In this document: piece by piece, positions 36,834 to 45,535 of the stretch
Layout: each line of letters begins with the position of its first letter
Numbering within the stretch: position 1 is the first letter of the stretch
Assembly (NCBI GenBank): GCA_964450955.1
Contig: CAYVFI010000007.1
Span: forward strand, 124,001 to 188,000
DNA: 64,000 nucleotides
Direction of reading: 5' to 3'
Origin: CAYNWT01 sp964450955
GTDB lineage: Bacteria > Planctomycetota > Planctomycetia > Planctomycetales > Planctomycetaceae
Notes under the pieces: generated by a model
What the model saw: the letters and a program-made list of their open reading frames with translations, nothing else
The model's database searches: none
Told to the model about the DNA's origin: nothing
Position numbers and translations under genes: made by a program

Positions 36834-37592
36834 ATGACAATCTCGGAAATCGTTCTCACAATATTCATCATCCTGCTGGCCCTGGGTGTGGTCGTTGCAG
36901 TTTGGAAAGCAATCACGTGCCCGGCTGGCTGGCGCGTCTGGTTCCTTTCCAAAGCCGCTCGGCTGTATGTCGCAATCATGCTGAAGTGGGATGCCAACCG
37001 ACCCTGTCCATTCCCAAAAGATGGTCCGGCGATCATTGTGGGGAACCACACGAGTCCGGTTGATCCAATTTTGATTTGGTACCGGCACGAAGATGAATGG
37101 CCGCCCGGCGAACTCAGGGCCATCGGATTCATGGTGGCCGCAGAGTATGTTGTGCGGCGAGATATCATCGGTTGGGTTTGCCGTTCGGTGGAATCGATTC
37201 CGGTCAAGAGAGCCGGTCGCGACATGGCCGCGGTTCGAGCATCACTGAAGCGGCTTAAAGAAAACAAGTGGCTGGGCATTTTTCCGGAAGGGCACATCAA
37301 CCTCACACCAGAAGCAGGGCTTAACGAATTCAACACGGGAGCCGCGTTCGTCAGCCTGAAGTCGGGCGTCCCCATCTACCCGGTCTTCATCCACAACGCG
37401 CCCCGCAGCGCCAGTATGGTTCGCTGCTTCTTTAAACGTAGTCATGTGCACGTCACCTACGGCCAACCAATCGACCTCAGCGCGCTTTACGGCGACGGGA
37501 AGCTCAACGCAGAAATCCTGGACGCCGCCACGGCACACATTGTCGCAGAACTCGAACGGACCAGCGCTGACCGCTGGTTCGAAACCACCTAA
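36834..37592 (+). CDS. plsC: 1-acyl-sn-glycerol-3-phosphate acyltransferase
   Basis: 252 residues from ATG 36834 (a TTG at 36798 is an alternative). The N-terminal transmembrane helix is SEIVLTIFIILLALGVVVAVW. The acyltransferase motif NHTSPVD (N-H-x4-D, near residue 77) and the phosphate-binding FPEGHIN motif are present; the third block is VPIYPVFI. PlsC adds the second acyl chain to lysophosphatidic acid at the cytoplasmic membrane, giving phosphatidic acid. The family also includes acylation enzymes for other lipids, so the exact acceptor is not proven. Convergent with the polyprenyl synthetase gene. Confidence 0.88.
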   Translation: MTISEIVLTIFIILLALGVVVAVWKAITCPAGWRVWFLSKAARLYVAIMLKWDANRPCPFPKDGPAIIVGNHTSPVDPILIWYRHEDEWPPGELRAIGFMVAAEYVVRRDIIGWVCRSVESIPVKRAGRDMAAVRASLKRLKENKWLGIFPEGHINLTPEAGLNEFNTGAAFVSLKSGVPIYPVFIHNAPRSASMVRCFFKRSHVHVTYGQPIDLSALYGDGKLNAEILDAATAHIVAELERTSADRWFETT

Positions 37593-37627
37593 CGCGCTAC
37601 TTGGGTATTCAACTTCGCATCCCAGTC

Positions 37628-37670
37628 GCACAAACCCAGGAAGACGCACAAACCCGGGAAGACGCACAAA
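37628..37670. repeat. Short tandem repeat, 18-bp unit, 2.4 copies
   Basis: GCACAAACCCAGGAAGAC at 37628 is followed by the same unit with one change (CGG for CAG) and then GCACAAA. It lies between the convergent plsC and polyprenyl synthetase genes. Confidence 0.85.
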
Positions 37671-37710
37671 GCACATCCTACCGGAATAGCGCCCCCCAAC
37701 CTCACCCAAG

Positions 37711-37744
37711 CCACCAACCGGATACCGATCAAACGGGACGTTTG
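37711..37744 (-). repeat. Stop-codon-abutting 3' element, copy C (polyprenyl synthetase)
   Basis: Directly after the TGA at 37745, minus strand, CAAACG-TCC-CGTTTG forms a perfect 6-bp stem. GATCGGTATCCGGTTGG follows, as in copies A and B. Confidence 0.7.
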
Positions 37745-38731
37745 TCAGAAGGAGCGTTGGCAGGCGAACTCGGCCATTTCGGCCAGGATTTGGCGAGCCG
37801 AGCTGTCAGGGACGACGTTTAGCTGTTCGATGGCCTGATCAGCGAACTCACGAGCGGTTGCGATCGCGTAGTCGATGGCGTCGGAGTTTCGAACCATATC
37901 GATTAATGCCGCTCGGTTGTCGGGGGATGGGTTCTCGATCAGTTCGCGGGCTTTGGCGACGGTTGATTCGGGTGCGGTTTGCAGCAGATGGATAAGCGGT
38001 AAAGTCAGCTTTTGTTTTTCGTAGTCGGTTCCGATTGACTTACCCGTGTTGCTTTCATCGCCGACAAGGTCCAGGACATCGTCGGCGATCTGAAACGCCA
38101 TGCCCAGCAGGCGTCCGTATTCCCGAAACGCATCACTGACTTCTTCGGTCGCGCCTGCGTAGTGAGCGCCAGCGTAACTACACAAAGCACAAAGTTCGGC
38201 AGTCTTGCCGTTGATGATCCGGTAGTACTGTTCCTGCGATAGGCTTGAGTTCGCTCGCTCATGCACCTGACACAGTTCACCTTCGCAAACCAGGTTGGTT
38301 GCTCGGCCGATAAGCCGACAGGCGTGTGCGTCAAGGCTGGCGGCCAGGTGGAACGCGTGCGTAAATAGATAGTCTCCGCACAGCACACTGGTTTCGTTGT
38401 TCCATCGTGAATTGACTGTGGCAACGTGACGGCGCGTGTCTGCTTCGTCCAGAACATCGTCATGAACCAGTGTCGCGGCGTGGATCATTTCTACGACGGC
38501 CGACAGCACATGGTGTTCGTCTCGAATTCCGCCGCACGCCTGAGCGCTAAGCAGCACAAGGATTGGGCGAAGACGCTTCCCTCGAAACCGAGTCACATGA
38601 GCAACGACGTCTGTCACATACGGGTGCCAGCTTTGGAGTTCTTCAGCGAACTTTCGTTCTGCGATCTCCAAATCAGAACCGACCATGTCGTTCACACGTA
38701 GTAACAGGTCGTGCTTGGTCATATTGCTCAT
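37745..38731 (-). CDS. ispB: Polyprenyl diphosphate synthase (trans-isoprenyl)
   Basis: 328 residues. Start ATG 38731 overlaps the moaC stop as ATGA. Family motifs in order: GKRLRP (substrate diphosphate binding), the first Asp-rich motif LVHDDVLDEADTRR, the GKTAEL segment, and the second Asp-rich motif FQIADDVLDLVGD. It condenses isopentenyl diphosphate onto allylic primers in the cytoplasm. Chain length (octa- or longer for the quinone side chain, or another) cannot be fixed by eye. Its coupling with moaC joins quinone and molybdenum-cofactor supply, both serving anaerobic or respiratory enzymes. The symbol follows the respiratory-quinone type and is tentative. Confidence 0.88.
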   Translation of the reverse strand: MSNMTKHDLLLRVNDMVGSDLEIAERKFAEELQSWHPYVTDVVAHVTRFRGKRLRPILVLLSAQACGGIRDEHHVLSAVVEMIHAATLVHDDVLDEADTRRHVATVNSRWNNETSVLCGDYLFTHAFHLAASLDAHACRLIGRATNLVCEGELCQVHERANSSLSQEQYYRIINGKTAELCALCSYAGAHYAGATEEVSDAFREYGRLLGMAFQIADDVLDLVGDESNTGKSIGTDYEKQKLTLPLIHLLQTAPESTVAKARELIENPSPDNRAALIDMVRNSDAIDYAIATAREFADQAIEQLNVVPDSSARQILAEMAEFACQRSF

Positions 38732-39219
38732 CGCTGGTCTCCGTCTGTCGTCCGCAGGTAGTGGCCACTCTTACCACCCTTTTTCTCGATCAGACAAATG
38801 TCATCAATCACCATGCTGCGATCAACGGATTTGCACATGTCGTAGACTGTCAGGGCGGCGACGCTGACTGCGGTCAGCGCTTCCATCTCGACACCGGTTC
38901 TGGCGTGAACCGCAGATGTCGCTTCGATTTCAAGCGTGCATTCGTCGCGTTGATTGAAACTAATCGACACTGAATCGAGCCCCAAAGGGTGGCAAAGCGG
39001 GATAAGATCTCCAGTTCGCTTGGCCGCCATAATCCCTGCCAGACGTGCGACTTCCAACACATCTCCCTTGGCGACCTCGCGTTGCATGATTAACCGCAGC
39101 GTCTCCGCCTGCATTAACACGCGTCCCTGGGCTCGAGCCAGCCGTTTGGTGATTTTTTTACCACCAACGTCGACCATGTGGCTCTCGCCGTGTTCGTTGA
39201 AGTGGCTTAAATCGGTCAT
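38728..39219 (-). CDS. moaC: Cyclic pyranopterin monophosphate synthase MoaC
   Basis: 163 residues, full family length. It converts the MoaA product into cyclic pyranopterin monophosphate, an early step of molybdenum cofactor synthesis. Motifs: MVDVGGKKITKR, IMAAKRTGDLIPLCHPL, VHARTGVEMEALTAVSVAALTVYDMCKSVDR and DICLIEKKGGKSG, including the conserved Lys and catalytic Asp-Met region. No other moa or moe gene is in the window. It overlaps the downstream prenyl synthetase gene by four bases. Confidence 0.95.
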   Translation of the reverse strand: MTDLSHFNEHGESHMVDVGGKKITKRLARAQGRVLMQAETLRLIMQREVAKGDVLEVARLAGIMAAKRTGDLIPLCHPLGLDSVSISFNQRDECTLEIEATSAVHARTGVEMEALTAVSVAALTVYDMCKSVDRSMVIDDICLIEKKGGKSGHYLRTTDGDQR

Positions 39220-39328
39220 ATGGGGCGTTCGGACAAAGGATCGCCGGAACTTCAGTCCCAGCTAAGGCTTATGCAGAATATCGTCCGGCAGGAGGGCTCA
39301 CAATGTTTCTCTGCCGCACCGATGTCCA

Positions 39329-40288
39329 TCAATTGTTAGTTCGGAACCCAGGGACCGGCGTTTCCCAGCGACCAGTCGGCGGGAGCAGCGGCTGTCCAGT
39401 CGGAACCGAACCATACGGGATTGCGTCGTCCCCTGTTGAAGCTGCTGGCTGGGGCGAATACAGGCCGGGGGCCGACTGCAACGCCGGCTGCGTTGACTCC
39501 TGCATGACGGGCGGGACGGTCAGCGAAGGCGGCTGGGTTTGAACCGGTACGGCAGCAGCCGGCGTGGCCCGGTACTGGTTGTCGTACGGTTGATTCATCG
39601 GGGCCGGCTGTGCCGCGACCGGCCCACTGTCATAGATCACGCGTTTGCTTTCGTCGAACGGTTCTTGATCTCCGCGCCCCGTCAGATCTCCAAGTTCGGG
39701 AGATTCAGGACCACGGTCGAAGTTTGGGTTCGAGACCAATTCAAGTTGATCTTCGATCCAGTCAATCCAATCTGGTCGGCGTTCAATAAACAGCAACTGT
39801 CGCAGTTCTTCGCGCAGCATTTCCGGAGTTTCGTTGGTTCGCAGTCGAGCTCGCAACAGGTTCCCAAGGAACTCCGGTTCCGTGGGCGCAAGATCGTGCG
39901 CGGCCTGGTAATGTTCGATCGCCGATTGCGGGCGGCCGGCGGCTTCGAAGGTGAGGCCAAGGTTGTTTTGCGGTTCAGGGCTTTGAGGAGCCAGCCGCAT
40001 TGCTTCCTGGAACGACAATGCGGCTCGGAACAAATCAAAGTTCTCAAAGTACGCCAGGCCAAGATTGTTGTGAGCCGGCGCGTAGGTCCGGTCGGCTCGA
40101 ACAGCTTTAAACAGCAGCGGTTCCGCCAACGCGATTTCGTCGCGCTGCAGATGAATGGCGGCCTTGTTGGTAAGCGTCTTAGCCAACGCAGGGTTACGCC
40201 CAAGACTGACCTTCACAATCTTGCCGTTGTGCTTGTGCAGATTAAAACAACCCGGCAAAGTCACCAGACTTAACATCGCAACCAACAT
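39329..40288 (-). CDS. TPR lipoprotein next to the type II secretion genes (pilotin candidate)
   Basis: 319 residues from ATG 40288, which gives the lipoprotein signal MLVAMLSLVTLPGC (lipobox LPGC). The frame is open further upstream but that part is unlike protein. TPR motifs occupy about residues 40-180 (KAVRADRTYAPAHNNLGLAY, SFQEAMRLAPQSPEPQNNLG, HYQAAHDLAPTEPEFLGNLL). The last 130 residues are Pro/Gln/Ala-rich. It lies 180 bases downstream of gspM on the same strand. TPR lipoproteins of the PilF/PilW type help secretins reach and assemble in the outer membrane, so it may serve GspD, which is inference. Similar in plan to 8976-10937. Confidence 0.78.
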   Translation of the reverse strand: MLVAMLSLVTLPGCFNLHKHNGKIVKVSLGRNPALAKTLTNKAAIHLQRDEIALAEPLLFKAVRADRTYAPAHNNLGLAYFENFDLFRAALSFQEAMRLAPQSPEPQNNLGLTFEAAGRPQSAIEHYQAAHDLAPTEPEFLGNLLRARLRTNETPEMLREELRQLLFIERRPDWIDWIEDQLELVSNPNFDRGPESPELGDLTGRGDQEPFDESKRVIYDSGPVAAQPAPMNQPYDNQYRATPAAAVPVQTQPPSLTVPPVMQESTQPALQSAPGLYSPQPAASTGDDAIPYGSVPTGQPLLPPTGRWETPVPGFRTNN

Positions 40289-40468
40289 CAACCGCGCGCG
40301 GCGATGGTGTATCGTTCGCGCTGCGAACGATCGACACAGCGGGCTGTGTGTTCGGACAGGCTGATGCACTGGGAAACTTTGTTGCGGCCAAAATCGAAGG
40401 GGATTCGATTTGTTCCGGCTGCGAGAGGTGAGATTGGGGGAGTGGAGAAGTTGGTGAGAAGCCAATTC

Positions 40469-40999
40469 TCAGCGCGTTGTCGGAGAAAATACGGTCTGTG
40501 TCAACACGGCCTCGGCGTTCCATAACTCTTTGCGAGCACTACTGTTCTCGTTGCTCGTGAGCACCAGATCCCGTACGCGAAAACCGGCAGTCTTTGCCTC
40601 CAGGTCGCTGGCTAGCTGCAGAATTTGCCGAAGTGTCACGGCTTCGACCTGAATTCGCGTGGTTTGGTTCACGTACTCAGTCGTACCAATGCGCTCAGCC
40701 GCACGCGGTTGCACGCTAAGCAACGCCTCCACACGAAGGCCGACACCAATGACTGTTTCTTCAACCTGCTGGCTGACGCTGGTCTGTGACGAAGCTTCCA
40801 ACGCGACAAGCCGCGGTTGGTCGTTGAGCTTTTCAATGGAATCCACGAGTGCCCGACATTCGGCAAGATCGTTGTTGGCATTTATCGCTTCGGCCCGAGC
40901 ACTGGACATCACGCTGTAAGACCAGCCCGCAATCAACAGCAGCGAAACCGCCACACATGCGACAAGCAGCCGGCGCGAACGCATTTCACGGTCGCTCAT
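40469..40999 (-). CDS. gspM: Type II secretion protein M-like
   Basis: 176 residues; start ATG 40999 overlaps the gspL stop. A single N-terminal transmembrane helix (RLLVACVAVSLLLIAGWSYSV) follows a short cytoplasmic part, then a periplasmic helical segment and a small alpha/beta domain (RIQVEAVTLRQILQLASDLE, VRDLVLTSNE), the layout of GspM. GspM stabilises GspL in the inner-membrane platform. Sequence conservation in this family is low, so the call rests on topology, size and its position at the end of the gsp operon. Confidence 0.65.
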   Translation of the reverse strand: MSDREMRSRRLLVACVAVSLLLIAGWSYSVMSSARAEAINANNDLAECRALVDSIEKLNDQPRLVALEASSQTSVSQQVEETVIGVGLRVEALLSVQPRAAERIGTTEYVNQTTRIQVEAVTLRQILQLASDLEAKTAGFRVRDLVLTSNENSSARKELWNAEAVLTQTVFSPTTR

Positions 41000-42300
41000 G
41001 GCGTGCTCCTGCTACCGGCGTTCTTACCGGTTGTTCGGGCACCCCGGAGCTTCGTCGAAACGCGTCCGGGAGCCAGTTGTTGCAGCGGTTCCTGAATTAC
41101 GTCGAACCCAACCTGCTCAAGCGACTGCGCGAAGCTGGTGGCGTCGGTGAAACTTCTGACTTCCGCACTGATGTCCAACTTACCGTTTTCCATTCGGAAC
41201 TCGGTGTACTTCACCGCCAGGTCGGGAGGCAGCGATTCCAGCATACGCACGGTCGGTTCGATGGCAGAAATCGGAAGTTCAACACTGCTGTTCGTCTGCC
41301 GCGAACTCACGAACCGCGCGTGTTCGCTTTTAAGCCGCGACATCGGCGCGTTGGTGCGGATGTTGGGGAAGACCTGCTTGAACAATGCCTGTTGTTGGTC
41401 GGCAAACTTCACAGCCTGAGCGTCATACGATTTGGCACGATACCAACACGCCAGTGAGAACAGAATCAGCAGCCCGGCGGCAGCGATTAATAACCGGTTT
41501 AACGACTTACGGTACGGCCGGTTCGGATCGCCATTGCTAAGTGCGTCGCGGCGGAGTTCGATCCACGGCGTCACATTGCCCGCAAGTACGCTGGCGGCAA
41601 AGCTGGAAACCTGTGCCGGCATCGACGCGACCGATTCGGACACCGCGCCAATTTCTGCGGCGAAGTCGCTGGTTTCAACCTGCGGATCGAGAACCAACCG
41701 AACCCCACCAAGGTCCTCAATTTGAACCGTCCTGGCAGTCGCCACGCTGGAATCCGCCAAGTGAGACCAATGCCGTATTTGCGAACCGGCGCACGCGACG
41801 AGTTCGACAGAACCATCCGTCCGCCACGCCAGACACTGATCCCCACCGCTGCCAGCGTATTCCTGTGCGGCACCAGTCGCGGCGGGAAAGATGGAAATGA
41901 CCTGCATTCCACGCGATTCAACATTCTCAATGAACGGCAGCAGCATACTGGTTCGCACTGCCACGCCAATCAACTGTGTTGCATCGCCAGTAAAATCAGC
42001 CGTTGCATCTTCCGCGTCAAACGGCAGCGACGATTCCAGTTCATACAACAACGCGCGGCGGTCAGTTTTGTTGGCGTTTGCGGTTGCTGGCAACGTTGCC
42101 GAGACAACGGACGTCGCGTGCAGGGCGATGACTAACTGGCACCTGGGATCGCGAGCAGAACAGTACTGCGCCACGGCCGACGCCAGTTCCGCCGGTGACA
42201 CCGATCGATCTGCGACGCGTTCCATTTCATGAACCGACGCGCCCGCCAAACCGATAAACCAATCCGAACTTGTTTCGAAAAGCAGATAGCCGTTCATCAA
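40996..42300 (-). CDS. gspL: Type II secretion protein L-like
   Basis: 434 residues. The N-terminal cytoplasmic part (about 1-240) has an actin-like/PilM-type pattern with YLLFETSSDWFIGLAG and RRALLYELESSLPFDAED. Then a single membrane helix (LLIAAAGLLILFSLACWY, near 270) and a periplasmic ferredoxin-like C-terminal domain ending in RMENGKLDISAEVRSF and FAQSLEQVGFDV. GspL binds GspE on the inside and GspM outside, coupling ATPase work to the pseudopilus. Overlaps both neighbours by four bases, so production is coupled. Confidence 0.72.
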   Translation of the reverse strand: MMNGYLLFETSSDWFIGLAGASVHEMERVADRSVSPAELASAVAQYCSARDPRCQLVIALHATSVVSATLPATANANKTDRRALLYELESSLPFDAEDATADFTGDATQLIGVAVRTSMLLPFIENVESRGMQVISIFPAATGAAQEYAGSGGDQCLAWRTDGSVELVACAGSQIRHWSHLADSSVATARTVQIEDLGGVRLVLDPQVETSDFAAEIGAVSESVASMPAQVSSFAASVLAGNVTPWIELRRDALSNGDPNRPYRKSLNRLLIAAAGLLILFSLACWYRAKSYDAQAVKFADQQQALFKQVFPNIRTNAPMSRLKSEHARFVSSRQTNSSVELPISAIEPTVRMLESLPPDLAVKYTEFRMENGKLDISAEVRSFTDATSFAQSLEQVGFDVIQEPLQQLAPGRVSTKLRGARTTGKNAGSRSTP

Positions 42301-42983
42301 TTCCTGCCACCCATTCCGGTGGCCCCCGATCCCGGATCAGACTCCAGCGACATATCCGGGCCCAATCCCTGCTTCACATGATCTGATTCTGATTGCGTGC
42401 CGGGCTGTTCATTTCTGCGACCGCTGCGGGCGTTGTCAAAGCGTCCTCGATCGGTACTCGAACCACGACCCAGACCGCCGGTGCCGCCCTTCAACTGTAG
42501 TTCGACCGTGCGACCCCGGTGACTCAGCATCACGCGGCCCGCTTCGATCTCTTCAATCTTCAGGCCGCTTGGCAAAAGCTGCAGCGTCTCTCCGACACCC
42601 TTGATATCCGTCTGCCCTCGCGCGTCGGAGATGATGGCCATGGTTTTGGCGGAATCAATAATGGTCGCCAGCAATTCAACTCTCGGATTGAACTCGGCAG
42701 GCGATCGCTTGATGCGTGGCGCCGGTGGCTGCGTCTTTTGCGGTTCGCGTTTTTCTCTACCAGGCGATCGCTGCAGACGGCTATCCCAGACGGCCGCGAG
42801 TTGTTCGGCCGTCACGTTCGAACCGTCAGATTGACCACCGGTCTGCATCGGTTGCCGGATGCGCGGCGTTTCAGGTTCCGGCAGCTTTGTTCCAGCGATA
42901 GCCCACAGCAGAACGCACCCGATGCCCACCGCGCACAGCGCGGCCAGAGCATTCAGGATTTGGCGTATCTGCCGGACTGTCAC
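42297..42983 (-). CDS. gspC: Type II secretion protein C-like (HR domain)
   Basis: 228 residues. One N-terminal membrane helix (ILNALAALCAVGIGCVLLWAI), a Pro/Arg-rich linker, then a homology-region domain (about 95-165: ELLATIIDSAKTMAIISDA, GVGETLQLLPSGLKIEEIEA, VMLSHRGRTVELQL). In GspC/PulC this domain contacts the N0 domain of the secretin. The tail is Gly/Ser/Arg-rich and there is no PDZ domain. It sits between gspK and gspL, while in the usual operon gspC comes first. Family likeness is moderate. Confidence 0.6.
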   Translation of the reverse strand: MTVRQIRQILNALAALCAVGIGCVLLWAIAGTKLPEPETPRIRQPMQTGGQSDGSNVTAEQLAAVWDSRLQRSPGREKREPQKTQPPAPRIKRSPAEFNPRVELLATIIDSAKTMAIISDARGQTDIKGVGETLQLLPSGLKIEEIEAGRVMLSHRGRTVELQLKGGTGGLGRGSSTDRGRFDNARSGRRNEQPGTQSESDHVKQGLGPDMSLESDPGSGATGMGGRN

Positions 42984-43951
42984 TATCGACCTCGATACTC
43001 AATTTCTGTCGTGCGAAACGTGCCTTCCGAACCGGGAGCCAGAACCGCAAAACTGTCGCGTACTTCTGACTTCTGAATCGACCGCACCCACAAGGAATAA
43101 CACATCGACGACTCCGACAATAGACGCTTCAGCTGAAGCCGATGTTGTGCGTTGGTCGAGTACCGATCGATTGTGCGTCGAATTTGGTTCGCGGGGCTCT
43201 TCTTGAAATCGGTAATCATCCTGCGAGCCGCCGGCCGACCCATAATCAGTCCCGCAACTTCCACAGCCGTTTCTTCCTCAGCGCGACGGACGTTAATCGC
43301 TTCGCTGCCCCAACACGTCAGTCGGCGAGTCACCTGCTGCAAATTCGAAACGCGCGACAGATCGAACACCTGGCCCCACGACCGGAACGCAATTGGAGCC
43401 GTTCGCGACGCATCTTCTTCTGAGCGTTCACTTTCTGCATCCGTGTTTGCGGTTGCACCGAGTTGCCTCCTTGCCGGGCGAACCATCCGGTCAGCACCAA
43501 CCGATTCGGTCTCCCCGTTCAAAGCTACTGCACCGATTGCACTCGACAATTCCTGAACTGCTTTGGCAGCCGATTCACGATCACTAAAGTGATACAGACT
43601 GTTCACATTGGCCCGCGCGTCTTCGTCAGCCAGAACAAACTGAAACTGCACGTCGCCCAACACGATGTCGCCCAGCAACTCAGGCGATGGAGCCGGCAAT
43701 CTGGCCTTGCGCGCCGTCTTGTCGCGTTCTTCGAAAATCGTGGTCGCAACCGGAAGCATCGCGCGGTTGAGTGATGCGGGACCCCACTTCTGTTGCAGTT
43801 CACGTCTGGCGCGCAGCGCGTCGGTTCCCATGCGATAGCTTTGTCTGGCGACTGACACCAGCGCCGTCGCCGCGATGACAAGGGATACGAGAACAAACAA
43901 CAAAACGATACCCGGTCGTTTTCCGGTTTCTGCCTTTCGAAGCCGTTGCAT
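42983..43951 (-). CDS. gspK: Type II secretion minor pseudopilin K
   Basis: 322 residues from ATG 43951, sharing one base with the gspJ stop (TGATG). The N-terminal helix GIVLLFVLVSLVIAATALVSV lacks the Glu at position 5 that other pseudopilins have, which is the mark of GspK. The large alpha domain follows, with DEDARANVNSLYHF and the late FRTTEIEYRGR strand. GspK caps the pseudopilus tip together with I and J. Size matches the family. Confidence 0.85.
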   Translation of the reverse strand: MQRLRKAETGKRPGIVLLFVLVSLVIAATALVSVARQSYRMGTDALRARRELQQKWGPASLNRAMLPVATTIFEERDKTARKARLPAPSPELLGDIVLGDVQFQFVLADEDARANVNSLYHFSDRESAAKAVQELSSAIGAVALNGETESVGADRMVRPARRQLGATANTDAESERSEEDASRTAPIAFRSWGQVFDLSRVSNLQQVTRRLTCWGSEAINVRRAEEETAVEVAGLIMGRPAARRMITDFKKSPANQIRRTIDRYSTNAQHRLQLKRLLSESSMCYSLWVRSIQKSEVRDSFAVLAPGSEGTFRTTEIEYRGR

Positions 43952-44529
43952 CACCGGACCTCCATATGGTGCCGAACGCGCTGACTCCAAATTGCGTTTC
44001 CGTCGGAACCGGACAGTTCCACGCGAAACGCCATGGACATAGGCGATAGCCCGCCCGTGAGATTCAAATCGACTTCTTCATTGTCGACCGACCCGACCGG
44101 CGAAATCGACAACCCACTGGTTCCAATCCACACGATGCGTTGGTGCCCGGGACGACGTGGTTGTTCTTCAGTCCGAACCAGAACCTGCTGCCCCTGCACA
44201 TCCCGAACGGCGTACGTCACGCGAGCGATTTGGTGAGTGCCGTTGCCGGTTGCAGGGTCGGACGAGATGGCTCCGAATAAAATAACTCCACCATCCACCG
44301 CCGCGTAGCCATCTGCATTCCGAACATCGCGCGTAATTTGATCGGCAACGATAGCCGTCGATGGGAACTTCAAGCGAAGATCATTGGCCTGCTTCGCCTG
44401 TCGCGCACTTGCTCGCGAAATACTCACCAGCGCAGTTAACAGCATAGAAATGACAATGGTCGCGGCCAGCATTTCGACCAGAGTAAACCCGCTCCGATTT
44501 TGCGATCGGCCATCTAACATTCTCTTCAT
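43951..44529 (-). CDS. gspJ: Type II secretion minor pseudopilin J
   Basis: 192 residues; ATG 44529 overlaps the gspI stop. Prepilin-peptidase site SGFTLVEMLAATIVISMLL with Glu5, about 15 residues from the start. The C-terminal domain is beta-rich (VILFGAISSDPATGNGTH, QQVLVRTEEQPRR, VDLNLTGGLSPMSMAFRVEL), as in GspJ. Part of the tip complex with GspI and GspK. The order I-J-K is the standard one. Confidence 0.82.
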   Translation of the reverse strand: MKRMLDGRSQNRSGFTLVEMLAATIVISMLLTALVSISRASARQAKQANDLRLKFPSTAIVADQITRDVRNADGYAAVDGGVILFGAISSDPATGNGTHQIARVTYAVRDVQGQQVLVRTEEQPRRPGHQRIVWIGTSGLSISPVGSVDNEEVDLNLTGGLSPMSMAFRVELSGSDGNAIWSQRVRHHMEVR

Positions 44530-44978
44530 CGCGTCGCGCCTCCTGAACGAACTGGCGTGACGCTGGCGACGACTTCCGTGGCGACCAAAACGCGACTGTC
44601 GGATTGCCGGACGACTTTAAGAACACCGACCTGCGCCGGCGTTCCTGCCAGAATCGTGTTGCGTTCAATCGTGAACGACCACAGCCAGTCGGGATGTCCG
44701 GGCACTGCGCCACTGTTTGGTTTCACGGCGCCGTTGCCGCTTAGCAGTGATTCCAGTTGCCCGTCGGCGAATTCAACGGCCTGCATCGTGTCTCCGGCGA
44801 ATTGCAGTTGTTGGCTGTGCATGCGGAACGCCAGAAACGTGGAACTCGCAAACGCCGCGATGAGCACCGTTCCAACGACGGCTTCGATTAGGGTAAACCC
44901 GGTTCGGCCATGCGCACCTTCGGCCCTGGGCGGTCGCGCCGACTTTGCTGAATCGTGTCTAGAACCGGAGCAACGCAT
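44526..44978 (-). CDS. gspI: Type II secretion minor pseudopilin I
   Basis: 150 residues from ATG 44978, with GGAG seven bases upstream; the frame is open to 45035 but that would overlap gspH deeply. Prepilin motif RTGFTLIEAVVGTVLIAAFAS after a basic leader of about 27 residues. Short beta-rich C-terminal domain (WSFTIERNTILAGTPAQVG, SRVLVATEVVASV). Assigned to I by size and position before J and K. It overlaps gspH by 20 bases. Confidence 0.8.
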   Translation of the reverse strand: MRCSGSRHDSAKSARPPRAEGAHGRTGFTLIEAVVGTVLIAAFASSTFLAFRMHSQQLQFAGDTMQAVEFADGQLESLLSGNGAVKPNSGAVPGHPDWLWSFTIERNTILAGTPAQVGVLKVVRQSDSRVLVATEVVASVTPVRSGGATR

Positions 44979-45459
44979 CGACCTGCTCCGTATTTTGCGT
45001 TCGAAAAGCCTGACCGGATAGCCCCGCGACGACAATCCACCGCGACTGTTGGGCGTGAGTCAGTTCAACCGCGTACGTCGGCGATTGGCCCAACGGAGAA
45101 ACAACAAGCCCATTCGCCGCGCGCGAACGTCCTCGGCCGACACGTACCCTTCCCAGCGTCACCGCTGCTGGTAACCGCACCACTTTGTGAACTTTTTTTG
45201 CGACCTGCACCCGCACTTCGTTGTCTCTTGCGTCGAAAGAAATCGTCGCTCCCAAACCGTTGTTACGAGCAATATTTCGAGCGGCCCGATCGGCGGCTTC
45301 TATCTGACTGTTTGCCTGAGCCAACTGAGTCGCCCGGATACGTCCGCGTAAACTTAATGCTACGACGCCGGCGATGATTGCCAGAATTGCGCAGACGACC
45401 ATCACTTCGATTAGCGTGAAGGCCGCGCGGTTGAGTGGTTGTTTGACGTGGTGGTTCAT
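44959..45459 (-). CDS. gspH: Type II secretion minor pseudopilin H
   Basis: 166 residues from ATG 45459 (MNHHVKQPLNRA); the frame is open 51 codons further but that part is unlikely protein. Prepilin motif AAFTLIEVMVVCAILAIIAG with Ala rather than Gly before Phe, a known but less common variant. The C-terminal part is a beta domain (ISFDARDNEVRVQVAKKV, VVSPLGQSPTYAVEL) as in GspH/FimT. Position after gspG supports the assignment. Gap of 76 bases from gspG. Confidence 0.8.
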   Translation of the reverse strand: MNHHVKQPLNRAAFTLIEVMVVCAILAIIAGVVALSLRGRIRATQLAQANSQIEAADRAARNIARNNGLGATISFDARDNEVRVQVAKKVHKVVRLPAAVTLGRVRVGRGRSRAANGLVVSPLGQSPTYAVELTHAQQSRWIVVAGLSGQAFRTQNTEQVDALLRF

Positions 45460-45535
45460 ATGTCGTGCGCGGCCCCTCTCGCGCGGCTGAGGCCGCGACC
45501 TCTCCCCTAAAAAGCGGCGAGGTGACATGCGGGGA

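Noticed and set aside
39539..40273. 244-residue plus-strand frame opposite the TPR lipoprotein
   Set aside because: Arg/Val/Phe-rich shadow of a gene with clear lipobox and TPRs; no ribosome-binding site.
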